Shown piece after piece: positions 27,652 through 36,834 of a stretch of 64,000 nt of DNA (its first letter is position 1; every line of letters begins with the position of its first letter). The DNA lies in NCBI RefSeq assembly GCF_029637705.1, contig NZ_CP121252.1:372001-436000 (forward strand), in the 5' to 3' direction. The notes beneath the pieces were generated by a model, which was given only the letters and a program-made list of their open reading frames with translations, did not search any database and was not told the origin of the DNA. Source of the stretch: Citricoccus muralis. GTDB lineage: Bacteria; Actinomycetota; Actinomycetes; Actinomycetales; Micrococcaceae. Position numbers and translations under genes: made by a program.

Positions 27652-29336
27652 GGGGTGACTCCTTCTGTCACGGCGCCGGCGGCAGTGCCGGCGATGGAAC
27701 CCAGCAGCTCTCGGGTGTAGTCGTGCTCCGGGGCGGTGAAGATGCGCCGGGTGGGTGCCAACTCCACGATCTGCCCGGAGCGCATCACCGCCACCCGGTG
27801 GGCGAGCTGACGTACGACGGCGAGATCGTGGGTGATGAACAGGTAGGTCAGCCCCTCATCGCGCTGTAGCTCGGAGAGCAGTTCGAGCACCTGGGCTTGA
27901 ACGGAGACGTCGAGGGCGGAGACCGGTTCGTCGCACACCACCAGGTCTGGGTTCAGCGCCAGGGCGCGGGCAATCGCCACTCGCTGGCGCTGGCCGCCGG
28001 AGAGCTCGGCCGGGGAGCGCTGCGCATAGTCAGCAGGCAGGGCCACGCGTTCGAGGAGCCGGGCAGCGGTGGCCCGGCGCTCGGCGCGAGTGCCCACTCG
28101 GAACGCGTCCAACGGTTCGGTGATGAGCTGTTCGAGGGTGAAGCGCGGATCCAGGGAGGCGTAGGGGTTCTGATAGATCAGCTGGGCCCGACGCCGCAGC
28201 TGCCGCCACTGTTCCCGCCCCAGGGAGCCGACGTCGACACCGTCGAACTCGACGCGCCCGGAGCTGGGACTCTCCAAACCGAGCACCAGCTTCGCCGTCG
28301 TCGACTTTCCGGAGCCCGATTCTCCCACCAGGGCGAGGGTTTCGCCGCGGCGGATCTCGAAGCTCACCCGGTCCACGGCGGTCAGCTCGGTGTTCTTGCC
28401 GGTGGTGCCGGGCATCCGGAAGGTCCGGGTCAGGTCGGTGGCGCGCAGCAGCACCGGGGACTCCGGACTCACCGGCTCGCGGTAGTCCTCGTTCCAGGTC
28501 AGCCCAGGGGCGGCGGCCACCAGGCGGCGGGTGTAGGCGTCGGTGGGGTTCTCCAACACCTCGGCGGGGGTGCCGGTCTCGACCACGCGTCCCTGGTTCA
28601 TCACCACGATCCGGTCGGCGCGCTCGGCGGCCACCCCGAGGTCGTGCGTGACCAGCAGCACCGAGATGCCCTGGGCTCGGGTGAGCTCCTCGAGGTGATC
28701 GAGAATGCGTTTCTGCACGGTGGCGTCAAGGGCGGAGGTGGGTTCGTCGGCGATGATCAGGTCGGGGTCGCCGGCCAGGGCGATGGCGATCAACACCCGT
28801 TGGCGCATGCCCCCGGAGAGTTCGTGCGGGTACTGGCGCAGCCGCAGTGGTGGACGGTCGATGCCGGCCTGCTCCAGCAGTTCGGCCGCACGGGCGCGAG
28901 CCGAGGCGCGCGGGAGCCGACGGTGGGCGGTGACGGCCTCGGCAACCTGGTCGCCGATGGTGCGGACGGGGTTGAGCGACACCGTGGGGTCCTGCGGCAC
29001 CAGGCCGATCCGGGTTCCGCGCAGAGCACGGAACCGACGCTCGGAGAGCCCGTGCAGGTCGAGATCGCCGAAGGAGATCGCTCCGGAGACGATCCGTCCG
29101 TTGGCGGGCAGTAGCCCGATGAGCGCGTGCGCCAGCGTGGATTTCCCGGAACCGGACTCGCCCACCACCGCGGTGATCTCGCCCCGCTGGATCTGCAAGT
29201 CCACCCCACGCAGGGCGGGGACCGGGCCGCGGGGTGTGTCGTAGTCGGCGTGCAACTGGCGGACGACGACCAGCCGCTCGGTCGCGGTAGATCCTGCGGC
29301 AGAGCCAGAAGCGCGGGTGGTTGCTAGAGCAGTCAT
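27648..29336 (-). CDS. Fused dipeptide/oligopeptide-type ABC ATPase (DppD-DppF fusion)
   Basis: 562 residues with two complete nucleotide-binding domains. The first has GESGSGKST, LSGGMRQRV and LIIADEPTSALD; the second has [18 protein letters not shown] and LVVCDEPVSALD, each with an OppD/F-type C-terminal tail. In most Opp/Dpp systems the two are separate genes; here they are fused. It powers uptake with the DppB/DppC permeases immediately upstream in the operon (22 nt gap). Confidence 0.94.
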   Translation of the reverse strand: MTALATTRASGSAAGSTATERLVVVRQLHADYDTPRGPVPALRGVDLQIQRGEITAVVGESGSGKSTLAHALIGLLPANGRIVSGAISFGDLDLHGLSERRFRALRGTRIGLVPQDPTVSLNPVRTIGDQVAEAVTAHRRLPRASARARAAELLEQAGIDRPPLRLRQYPHELSGGMRQRVLIAIALAGDPDLIIADEPTSALDATVQKRILDHLEELTRAQGISVLLVTHDLGVAAERADRIVVMNQGRVVETGTPAEVLENPTDAYTRRLVAAAPGLTWNEDYREPVSPESPVLLRATDLTRTFRMPGTTGKNTELTAVDRVSFEIRRGETLALVGESGSGKSTTAKLVLGLESPSSGRVEFDGVDVGSLGREQWRQLRRRAQLIYQNPYASLDPRFTLEQLITEPLDAFRVGTRAERRATAARLLERVALPADYAQRSPAELSGGQRQRVAIARALALNPDLVVCDEPVSALDVSVQAQVLELLSELQRDEGLTYLFITHDLAVVRQLAHRVAVMRSGQIVELAPTRRIFTAPEHDYTRELLGSIAGTAAGAVTEGVTP

Positions 29337-29358
29337 GATCAGGTCCTCTCAGGTCTTC

Positions 29359-30312
29359 TCAGGTCCGTACCGTGGACGGAAGGGCGCGGGCGATGCTGTT
29401 GATGGCGAGCACGGTGGCGGCGATGACGAGCCCGGGCAGCAGGGTCAGCCAGCTCGCCGCGGCCAGGTAGTTCCGCCCCTCCGACACCAGCGAGCCCCAT
29501 TCCGGGGCCGGGCGCGGTGCGCCGTAGCCGAGGAAGCTCAGGGCGGAGACGGAGAGGATGGCGGTGCCGAATTCCAGCACGGCCAGAGCGATGATCGGCC
29601 CCGTCGAGTTCGGCAGCACGTGCCGGACCAGGGTGACGTACCAGCGTGAGCCCAGCGACCGGGCGCCGTCGACGTACACGGACTGGCAGACCCGCAGACT
29701 CTGGGACCGGGCGATGCGGGCGAACGTCGCGACCGAGCCCAGCGCCACCGCGATGGCCACGTTCGTGGACCCGAACCCCAGCGCGGAGACCAGGGCCAGG
29801 GAAAGCAGCAGCGAGGGGATGGCCAGCAGCACGTCCACCACTCGCATAATGGTCTGATCCACCCAGCCACCGAGGAATCCGGCGGTCACCCCGAACAGTC
29901 CGCCGGAGACCAACGCGATGACGACGGCGATCAGCGCGGTGCGCAGCGACAGTGCAGTGCCGTGCACCACCCGGGTGTAGAGGTCACGGCCCAGGTGATC
30001 GGTGCCGAACCAGTGCGCAGCGCTCGGCGCCTGCAGCGCGCTGGCGGTGTCGCCGGTGTACGGGTCGCCGGGTGCGAGGACTCCGGGGGCGAAGGCTGCC
30101 AACACGACCAGGCCGAGGAACAGCACGCTCAGCACCAGCCCGGGCCTGCGCAGCAACCCAGAGAGCCGGCTGCCGCGGCCGAGTCCGGCGCGGCCGCGCG
30201 GACCGGTCGAGCCGGGTTCAGTCACCGGTGCAGCCGGCACCGAGGCCGCCGGCGCCAGCGCGGTCGGCGCACTGATCGGCGGCGTGCCCGGGGGTGTCAC
30301 GGTGGAAGTCAT
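29359..30312 (-). CDS. ABC transporter permease, DppC type
   Basis: 317 residues. A 60-residue Pro/Ala-rich cytoplasmic head precedes the DppC/OppC N-terminal segment (LVLSVLFLGLVVLAAFAPGVLAP) and HWFGTDHLGRDLYTRVVHGTALSL, the diagnostic motif of the family. The ATPase-docking EAA loop is GARSLGSRWYVTLVRHVLPN; five further membrane segments follow. It pairs with the DppB protein encoded 45 nt upstream. Confidence 0.93.
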   Translation of the reverse strand: MTSTVTPPGTPPISAPTALAPAASVPAAPVTEPGSTGPRGRAGLGRGSRLSGLLRRPGLVLSVLFLGLVVLAAFAPGVLAPGDPYTGDTASALQAPSAAHWFGTDHLGRDLYTRVVHGTALSLRTALIAVVIALVSGGLFGVTAGFLGGWVDQTIMRVVDVLLAIPSLLLSLALVSALGFGSTNVAIAVALGSVATFARIARSQSLRVCQSVYVDGARSLGSRWYVTLVRHVLPNSTGPIIALAVLEFGTAILSVSALSFLGYGAPRPAPEWGSLVSEGRNYLAAASWLTLLPGLVIAATVLAINSIARALPSTVRT

Positions 30313-30357
30313 GATGTCCTCGTTTTCGTCAGTTCGTCTCGTTCGGTCAGGCAGCGC

Positions 30358-31305
30358 TCAGGCGTACGAGTGGCCGACGCGCACCCGCGGATCGACCAGG
30401 GGCAGCAGCAGGTCCACCGCCAGGTTCGCGGCGATGAACACGACGGCGCCGAGCACCACCACCCCCTGGATGACCGGCAGATCCTGCAGCGTCACCGCCT
30501 GCACGGTGAGCTGGCCCACCCCGGGGCGGGCGAACACGGTCTCCACGATCACGGACCCGGCCAAGAGGTTCCCCGCGATCAGTCCGACCATCGTCAGCGC
30601 CGGCAGCAGAGCGTTGCGCAGCACGTGCCCGGTGTGCACCGCGCCCCGGGTGATGCCCTTGGCCCGGGCGGTCACCACGTACGGTTCTCCGGAAGCCTCC
30701 AGTAGGGAGCGGGCCAGCACCTGGGCGATCATCGCTCCGATCGGCAGCGCCAGGGTGAGTGCGGGCAGCACCAGGGCGTCGATTCCGTCGTCGCCCATCG
30801 CGGGGAAGAGCCCGAGCTGGAAGCTGAACAGCTGGATCAGCAACAGCCCCACCCAGAAGGTGGGCAGCGACACCGAGACCGGGGGCAGGCTCAGCAGCAG
30901 ATCGCGCAGCCGGGCGGAGCGGGTGTAGCTGGCGGCGACAGCCAGCCCGCCGCCCAGGAGCAGTGCCAGCACCAGGGCGGCCGAGGCCAGCTGGGCGGTG
31001 GGGGCCAGCACCTGTCCGATCGCCGTCGTCACGTCTTGACCGGTCTGCACCGAGACGCCGAAGTCCCCGCGCACCGCCGCCAGCAGGTGGGTGGCGTACT
31101 GCACCGGCAACGGGTCGTTGAACCCGTACTGCTCGCGCAGCGCCTCCAGCCGCTCTGCCGAGGCGGTGCCGCCGTCCATGCCGCCCGCGGCCATGGCGGA
31201 GACCGGGTCGCCCGGGATCAGGTACAGGATCACGAAGGTCACCGTGTACGCCGCCCAGGCCACGGCCAGCGCCAGCAGCACGCGGATGCCGATGTAGCGG
31301 GTCAT
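30358..31305 (-). CDS. ABC transporter permease, DppB type
   Basis: 315 residues, six membrane segments. N-terminal YIGIRVLLALAVAWAAYTVTFVILYLIPGDPV is the DppB/OppB start; AKGITRGAVHTGHVLRNALLPALTMVGL is the EAA loop and VIVETVFARPGVGQLTVQAV the usual distal motif. It begins 2 nt after the binding-protein stop, so the two are tightly coupled. Confidence 0.93.
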   Translation of the reverse strand: MTRYIGIRVLLALAVAWAAYTVTFVILYLIPGDPVSAMAAGGMDGGTASAERLEALREQYGFNDPLPVQYATHLLAAVRGDFGVSVQTGQDVTTAIGQVLAPTAQLASAALVLALLLGGGLAVAASYTRSARLRDLLLSLPPVSVSLPTFWVGLLLIQLFSFQLGLFPAMGDDGIDALVLPALTLALPIGAMIAQVLARSLLEASGEPYVVTARAKGITRGAVHTGHVLRNALLPALTMVGLIAGNLLAGSVIVETVFARPGVGQLTVQAVTLQDLPVIQGVVVLGAVVFIAANLAVDLLLPLVDPRVRVGHSYA

Positions 31306-31307
31306 GA

Positions 31308-32951
31308 TCAGTCCTCGATCCAGGTGTTGCTCAGGTGGATCCGGGAACCGGAATCGAAGTGGACGCCGTGGACGTTTTCCCCGGCGGCCAGCACGGTGGT
31401 GAGGTCGTAGACCGGCACCAGCCGGTAGTTCTCCACGATGGTGCGTTGGGCGTCGGCGACGATCTCGTTGCGCGCCTCCTCGTCGCCCTCAGACGCTTGG
31501 GCGTCGAGCAGCTCGTCGAGCTCGGAAGCCTCGAGGCGCGACTGGTTCTTCAGATCCGTGTGGTACTCGGAGCGCAGGATGTCGGGGTCGGCGCGAGTGA
31601 TGTTGCTGAGATTCGCGTCGTAGTCGCCCTCGTTGAGCTTGTTCTGCCAGTCGGCGACCTGGCCCTCCTGAAGGGTGACCTCGATGCCGTGGCCGGCCAG
31701 CTGCTGCTGGATCAGCTCAACGGTGGCGGAATTGGAAGCGGCCACGTTGAACCAGAGGATCTCGAAGCTCAGTCGCTTCCCGTCGCGCTCCCAGTACCCC
31801 TCGGAGTCCTGCTCGAATCCGGCCTCGGCGAGCAGGGATTCCACCGTTTCGTCGTCGCCCTCGAGCGCCTCGCTGAGGTCGGTGTAGCCGGGTGTGGTGG
31901 AGGAAAGGACGCTGGTGGCGGTCGGGGTGCCTTCGACCTGGGTGACGTCGACGATTTCCTCACGGTCGATGCCGCGGGTGATGGCTTCGCGCACCAGCGG
32001 GTCGGAGAGGAACTCGTGGTCGTGGTTGAGCCGCAGTCCCATGGCGATGCCGGGGTTGGTGCGGTCCAGCAGTTGGGCGCCCACACCGGTCAGTTGGGCG
32101 GCGTCCTGCGGGGCGATGTTGCCGATCAGGTCGACCTGGCCCGACTGCAGCGATCCTGCGCGCACCCCGGATTCGGGGACGATGCTGAACTCGATGCCGT
32201 CCACATAGGGTGCCCCGGTGTTCTCCCACACCGAGGAGCCCCAGTCGTAGTCCTCGCGGGCGGTGAACGTGCTGCCCTCATTCGGAGAGTAGTTCTCCAA
32301 CACGAACGGCCCGGAACCGATCACCCCGGTGCAGCGCTCGTCATCGCTGGCCGCCGCGGAATCAGGGTGCAGGATGCCCAAGGTGTGGGTGGAGGTGGCC
32401 TGCAGGAACTGGGCGGAGGGTTCGTCGAAGGTCACGGTGAAGGTGCGATCGTCGATGATCTCCGTGCCGCTGTACCCTTCCAGATACGACGTAATCAGTG
32501 AGGCCCTAGCCCCCAGCTCGATGCCGCGGTCAAGATTCGCGGCCACCGCCTCGGCATCCACCGGGTCGCCGTTGGAGAAGGTGGCCCCCTCCTGCAGGGT
32601 GAAGGTGAACTCGGTGGCATCCTCGTTGATCTCCCAGCCCTCGGCCAGCCAGGGCACGATCTCCCCGGTCTCCGGATCCTGGTCGGTCAGCGAATCCACC
32701 AGCTGGCGGGTCGAGTAGATGGAGTCGTTGTTGCCCACCTGCTGCGGGTCGATACAGCCCGCGTCGGAGCCGACCGCGATCCGCAGGGTGCCGCCGTGGA
32801 CGGGCTCCCCGGCCTCGGCCGCGTCGGTGTTGGCTGATCCGGCGCCGGCGGAACCGCTGCAGCCTGCGAGGACGAGCGCGGCGCCGGTCAGCAGGGCGAG
32901 CGGGGCGACGCGGGAGCGCCGGAGGGAGCGGGGTGGAATGGGGGTGTTCAT
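31308..32951 (-). CDS. Extracellular solute-binding lipoprotein, family 5 (Dpp/Opp type)
   Basis: 547 residues. The lipobox is LAGC (Cys about residue 30) followed by an Ala/Ser/Glu linker. Family 5 landmarks: GGTLRIAVGSDAGCIDPQQ, WEINEDATEFTFTLQEGATFSNGDPV, GSGPFVLENY, GLRLNHDHEFLSDPLVREAITRGIDREEIV. Binding proteins of this family accept peptides, nickel, opines and other small molecules, so the ligand cannot be read from the fold. With four monooxygenases and two sulfur-assimilation enzymes in the same operon, an organosulfur substrate is the most likely ligand. It overlaps the upstream ntaA-like gene by 4 nt. Confidence 0.9.
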   Translation of the reverse strand: MNTPIPPRSLRRSRVAPLALLTGAALVLAGCSGSAGAGSANTDAAEAGEPVHGGTLRIAVGSDAGCIDPQQVGNNDSIYSTRQLVDSLTDQDPETGEIVPWLAEGWEINEDATEFTFTLQEGATFSNGDPVDAEAVAANLDRGIELGARASLITSYLEGYSGTEIIDDRTFTVTFDEPSAQFLQATSTHTLGILHPDSAAASDDERCTGVIGSGPFVLENYSPNEGSTFTAREDYDWGSSVWENTGAPYVDGIEFSIVPESGVRAGSLQSGQVDLIGNIAPQDAAQLTGVGAQLLDRTNPGIAMGLRLNHDHEFLSDPLVREAITRGIDREEIVDVTQVEGTPTATSVLSSTTPGYTDLSEALEGDDETVESLLAEAGFEQDSEGYWERDGKRLSFEILWFNVAASNSATVELIQQQLAGHGIEVTLQEGQVADWQNKLNEGDYDANLSNITRADPDILRSEYHTDLKNQSRLEASELDELLDAQASEGDEEARNEIVADAQRTIVENYRLVPVYDLTTVLAAGENVHGVHFDSGSRIHLSNTWIED

Positions 32952-34285
32952 GCGGTGCTCTCTTTCAGCGTGATGGGGGTGGGCAGACCCAGCAGGTCGC
33001 GCAGGGTGGCGCGCTCCGGATAGTCGGTGCGCAGGGCGCCGCGCTCCTGGAGCAGCGGCACCACCCGGTCTACGAAGGGGTCCAGCCCGGAGGGGGTGAG
33101 ATGGGGGACGAGGATGAATCCGTCGGAGACGCCGGTGGCCACCGCGTCGATGATCTGGTGGGCCACGGTTTGCGGGGAGCCGATAAAGCTCTGACGGGCC
33201 TGGGAGGCGATCGCCGTCTCGCGCAGGCTGTAGCCGTGCTCCTCGGCCAGCCGACGCAGCTTCGCGACGGCTTCATGCGGGTCGTCCACGTGGCGGGCCC
33301 GGCCCTGGATGATGGTCGTTTCCCCGGTCTCGGGCTCAATCTCGGGCAGGGGGCCGTCGGGGTCGTACCCGGAGAGGTCTCGGTTCCACACCTGTTCCAG
33401 CAGCCGCAGCGCGGTCTGGCCGCTGACCTGCTGGTGGCGGATGTGGTCGGCCAGCTCCACCGCTTCGGCATCGGTGTCGGCGACGACGAAGGTGGCGCCC
33501 GGCAGCACCTTCACGTGCTCCGGGGTGCGCCCGGCCGCGGCCACCCTCGACTTCAGGTCAGCGTAGAAAGCGCGCCCGGCCTCAGGGGTCCCGTGCCGGG
33601 TGAACACGGCGTCGGCGTTGCGGGCAGCGAAGTCGCGTCCCGCGGCGGAATCGCCAGCCTGGAAGATCACCGGGTGGCCCTGCGGCGGGCGCGGGAACGT
33701 CACCTGACCAGAAATCTCGAACTGGGTGGAGGACACCTGGAACGGTGCGGGCTCGGTGCCCGCTGTCTCACCCGCCGGTGCCTCCCACGAGTCCCACTGG
33801 GCGCGGGCGGCGTCGAGGAACTCTTCGGCCCGCACATAGCGCTGATCGCGGGGCAGGTAGCCGCCGCGGCGGAAGTTCTCGCCGGTAAAGGCATCCGAGC
33901 TGGTCACCACGTTCCAGGCGGCCCGTCCGGCGGAGAGATGATCCAGGGTAGCGAACTGGCGGGCGACCTCCGTCGGCTCGTTGAAGGTCGCGTTGATCGT
34001 CCCGGCCAACCCCAGATGCTGGGTCACCGCGGCCAGTCCGGCCAGCACCGGCAGGGTGTCGGGACGTCCTACGACGTCGAGGTCGTGGATGTGTCCGCCC
34101 TGTTCGCGCAGCCGCAGCCCCTCGGCGAGGAACAGGAAGTCGAACTTCCCGCGCTCGGCGGCCTGGGCGAAGCGGGCGAAGGAATCGAAGTGGATGTGGC
34201 TCCCCGAGGCCGGGTCGCTCCACACGGTGGTGTGGTTGACGCCGGGGAAGTGCGCGCCGAGGATCACCTGAGGAATATCGGTCAT
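32948..34285 (-). CDS. NtaA/SnaA/DszA-family FMN-dependent monooxygenase
   Basis: 445 residues, the length of the NtaA/DszA branch of the luciferase superfamily. Signature text: NHTTVWSDPASGSHIHFDSFARFAQAAERGKFDFLFLAEGL, RAAWNVVTSSD, NFRRGGYLPRDQRYVRAEEFLDAARAQWDSW, and PRPPQGHPVIFQAGDSAAGRDFAARNAD. Relatives oxidise nitrilotriacetate, dibenzothiophene sulfone, sulfonates or S-alkylcysteines using FMNH2 supplied by a separate reductase. It sits between two LLM genes and the ABC transporter, with 4-nt overlaps on both sides. Confidence 0.93.
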   Translation of the reverse strand: MTDIPQVILGAHFPGVNHTTVWSDPASGSHIHFDSFARFAQAAERGKFDFLFLAEGLRLREQGGHIHDLDVVGRPDTLPVLAGLAAVTQHLGLAGTINATFNEPTEVARQFATLDHLSAGRAAWNVVTSSDAFTGENFRRGGYLPRDQRYVRAEEFLDAARAQWDSWEAPAGETAGTEPAPFQVSSTQFEISGQVTFPRPPQGHPVIFQAGDSAAGRDFAARNADAVFTRHGTPEAGRAFYADLKSRVAAAGRTPEHVKVLPGATFVVADTDAEAVELADHIRHQQVSGQTALRLLEQVWNRDLSGYDPDGPLPEIEPETGETTIIQGRARHVDDPHEAVAKLRRLAEEHGYSLRETAIASQARQSFIGSPQTVAHQIIDAVATGVSDGFILVPHLTPSGLDPFVDRVVPLLQERGALRTDYPERATLRDLLGLPTPITLKESTA

Positions 34286-35415
34286 GAGAGGACTCCTGTC
34301 GTGGTGGGGGCGGAAGCAGTGTCGACGGCGGACTGCGCGTACCGGTTCTCGGCTGGGCCCAGTCCGAAGACGTCGCGCAGCGTGGCGGGCTCATCCTCAG
34401 TGAAGAGCCCGAGTTGGCGCAGGGCCGGAACCAGGTCATCGCGTACCGCCGCCAGATCGGTGTCGTGGACGGCCGGCAGCAGCCGGGCCCCGGCGAATCC
34501 GAGATCCCGCAACTCCTGCAGCCGCTCCGCGGTGCGCTCCACCGAGGTCAGCACCTCGCCGAAGCCCCAGTCTTCAACGGTGCCCGCCGTGGAACTGGTC
34601 GTGCTACTGCCCAGCCGCACAGGCACATCCGCGTACACCACCAGCGGTGTGCGCGGGGAGCCGCCGGCCGTCTCAGTGCGGCGCACCCACTGAATGATCG
34701 CCTCGGCCTCCCGCAGATCCCTCGGGGCCGCGAACAGCACGTCCGCGCCGTCCAGTGCCGCGCCGATGTGCTCCGGGGTGTGCCCGGCATAGGCCACCAC
34801 CGGCTGACCCTGCGGCGGACGCGGGGTGATCGAGGGTCCCTTCACCGAGAACCGGGGCGACTCGTAGTCGATGTAGTGCAGTTTCTCCCGGTCGATGAAC
34901 CGGCCCGTGGAGGCATCGCGGATCTCGGCGTCGTCCTCCCAGCTGTCCCAGAGTCGGCGCACCACATCCACCGCCTCCTGCGCCTCGGCGTAGAGGGTCG
35001 ACGGCGCCAGATCGGTGCGGTCCCGGCCGAACAGCTGAGCTTCCTCGGCGGTGGGCGAGACCTCCACCAGCCAGCCGGCCCGACCGGTGCCGATGTAGTC
35101 CAGGGTGGCGAGCGCCTTCGACACGTGAAACGGCTCGGTGTGGGTGGTGGTCACGGTCGGGATGATGCCGATGCGCTCGGTGCCCGCGGCCAGCCAGGAG
35201 CCCAGCAGCGCAGCGTCGAGGCGGGGCGCACCCTCGAAGCGGAACGCGTCGTGCAGGGTGGCGAACGCCAACCCGGCCTCCTCCGCGGTACGCAGCTGCC
35301 GCAGCCAGCCCGACGGGTCGACCGTGGAGGCCGGTGCCGTGTCGGACCAGCCGGTGTCTTTGAGGGCCACGCCTAAGCGGAAGCTCGCCGAGGTGGACGG
35401 TTGCGTCGTGGTCAT
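34282..35415 (-). CDS. LLM class flavin-dependent oxidoreductase (divergent)
   Basis: 377 residues. The N-terminal half reads as a luciferase-like barrel: FATLHDAFRFEGAPRLDAALLGSWLAAGTERIGIIPTVTTTHTEPFHVSKALATLDYIGTGRAGW shows the family's beta-alpha repeats, and PRPPQGQPVVAYAGHTPEH matches NtaA-type enzymes. It is more divergent than its two LLM neighbours. It starts 10 nt after the stop of the LLM gene upstream and overlaps the ntaA-like gene by 4 nt. Confidence 0.85.
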   Translation of the reverse strand: MTTTQPSTSASFRLGVALKDTGWSDTAPASTVDPSGWLRQLRTAEEAGLAFATLHDAFRFEGAPRLDAALLGSWLAAGTERIGIIPTVTTTHTEPFHVSKALATLDYIGTGRAGWLVEVSPTAEEAQLFGRDRTDLAPSTLYAEAQEAVDVVRRLWDSWEDDAEIRDASTGRFIDREKLHYIDYESPRFSVKGPSITPRPPQGQPVVAYAGHTPEHIGAALDGADVLFAAPRDLREAEAIIQWVRRTETAGGSPRTPLVVYADVPVRLGSSTTSSTAGTVEDWGFGEVLTSVERTAERLQELRDLGFAGARLLPAVHDTDLAAVRDDLVPALRQLGLFTEDEPATLRDVFGLGPAENRYAQSAVDTASAPTTTGVLS

Positions 35416-35425
35416 GGGAACTCTC

Positions 35426-36565
35426 CTACAGGCTCGCCGTGGTGGGGGTCAGTGCGGTCGTCGACCAGGACTCCGCCAGCAGCTCGAAGCTGCGGATGCG
35501 GGCATCCGGGTCATGGGTGATGGTGCTGATCAGCAGCTCGTCGGCTCCGGTGGCATCGCGCAGCACCCCCAGCCGCTGGGCCACCTGCTCCGGGTCGCCG
35601 ACGAATCGGGTGGCCTCCCGGTCCGCCACCAGCGCCGCGTCGGCACCGGTGAGCGGTGCGGCCAGCTCGTCGTCGGGCGCCGGGTACGGGATCGCGCCGG
35701 AGCCGGTGCGGATCGAATGCACCCAGGCTCCGTAGCCGCGGGCCAGCCGCTCGGCTTCTGCCTCGGTCTCCGCCGCCAGCACCTCCGCCGAGACCAGCAC
35801 GTGCGGCGCCGACAGCACCCCCGGCCGGAAGCGCGTCCGGTAGTGCTCAATCGCCTCGAGCACCTGCGTGGGTGCCACATGGTAGTTCGCAGCGAAGGGC
35901 AGGCCGCGCTCGGCGGCGATCTGCGCCGATTCCCCGGGCGAGCTGCCCAGAATCCACAACTGAGGGGCCTCCACCGAGGCATGCACCGCATTCAGCTCCA
36001 CGCCATCGACCCGGGCGCGACGCGCGAAGAAGTCCTGCAACTGGTCCACGAACTCGGAGTACGTCGGTAGCGTCTCGGGCGGCGGGTTCAGCAACGCACG
36101 CTGAGCAGCAAACCGAGGGGAGGAGAACAGTCCGCTCAGATCCGGAGCCGCCGGCAGCCGCAGACCCTCCTCGGTCCAACGATCCTCGCGCGCCGCCGGC
36201 GCAGACTCACCAGCTCCCGGCGCGGAGCGCAGTCCCGCCCGGCCTAGTCCCAGATCGATCCTTCCGGGCGCGGCGGCTTCCAACACCGCGAACTCCTCGG
36301 CGATCGACAGCGCGCTGCGATGCCCGGCCAGCACCGCGCCCGAGCCCAAGCGCAGCGTCGAGGTGACCGTCGATGCCAGCGCGATGAACAGTGCGGGAGA
36401 GGTCCCGACGATGCCCGGATTCAGGTGATGCTCGCCGTACCAGAGCCGGTGGTATCCGGCGCGCTCGGCACGTCGCGCCAGTTCCAGGCTGTGGTGCACC
36501 GCATCGGCCGCGGTGGCACCGGCGGGAACCGGGGTCAGATCGAAAACGCTCAACGGGGTGGTCAT
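35426..36565 (-). CDS. LLM class flavin-dependent oxidoreductase, first gene of the operon
   Basis: 379 residues from the ATG at 36565 (MTTPLSVFDLTPVPAG). The luciferase-like barrel is clear: HRLWYGEHHLNPGIVGTSPALFIALASTVTSTLRLGSGAVLAGHRSALSIAEEFAVLEAAAPGRIDLGLGRAG, the MsnO8-like LLM type. It is the first gene of the ten-gene minus-strand operon, whose promoter must lie in 36566-36834. An ATG 12 codons upstream gives the longer alternative. Confidence 0.88.
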   Translation of the reverse strand: MTTPLSVFDLTPVPAGATAADAVHHSLELARRAERAGYHRLWYGEHHLNPGIVGTSPALFIALASTVTSTLRLGSGAVLAGHRSALSIAEEFAVLEAAAPGRIDLGLGRAGLRSAPGAGESAPAAREDRWTEEGLRLPAAPDLSGLFSSPRFAAQRALLNPPPETLPTYSEFVDQLQDFFARRARVDGVELNAVHASVEAPQLWILGSSPGESAQIAAERGLPFAANYHVAPTQVLEAIEHYRTRFRPGVLSAPHVLVSAEVLAAETEAEAERLARGYGAWVHSIRTGSGAIPYPAPDDELAAPLTGADAALVADREATRFVGDPEQVAQRLGVLRDATGADELLISTITHDPDARIRSFELLAESWSTTALTPTTASL

Positions 36566-36834
36566 GCACCCCACTGTGAAGGACTTCTCCGCTGGGATCA
36601 TCTCGCCGATTCACGGATGGCAACACGCGCCGCTTCGTGGCATTCGCGGCCCCGATCCGGCGTGCTGAGGCTGCCCTCACCTGAGCTTCAGTCCGGCATG
36701 ATTCCGTCGAACTGTGGTGATTTTCCACGACGACGCCGCCGTGAGCCCGCTCATAAGTCCCTCGATGACGACCGTTCGTGACGGCGTGGCGGCCTCATCG
36801 GTGCCGAAGCCGCTCAGATGACGTCACCGCGGGG
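36566..36834 (-). promoter_or_regulatory. Leader/promoter region of the sulfur operon
   Basis: This gap between the operon and the exonuclease gene must hold the operon promoter. I looked for the conserved cores of SAM-I, SAM-II and SAM-IV riboswitches and do not recognise them. No convincing McbR-type palindrome stands out. Regulation is therefore unknown. Confidence 0.35.

Noticed and set aside
32933-34693. A 586-codon open frame on the plus strand
   Set aside because: It lies antisense to two clear monooxygenase genes and has the Arg/Gly/His-rich composition expected from the complement of high-GC codons.
36566-36834. Possible SAM riboswitch in front of the sulfur operon
   Set aside because: The conserved cores of SAM-I, SAM-II and SAM-IV could not be found in either strand.
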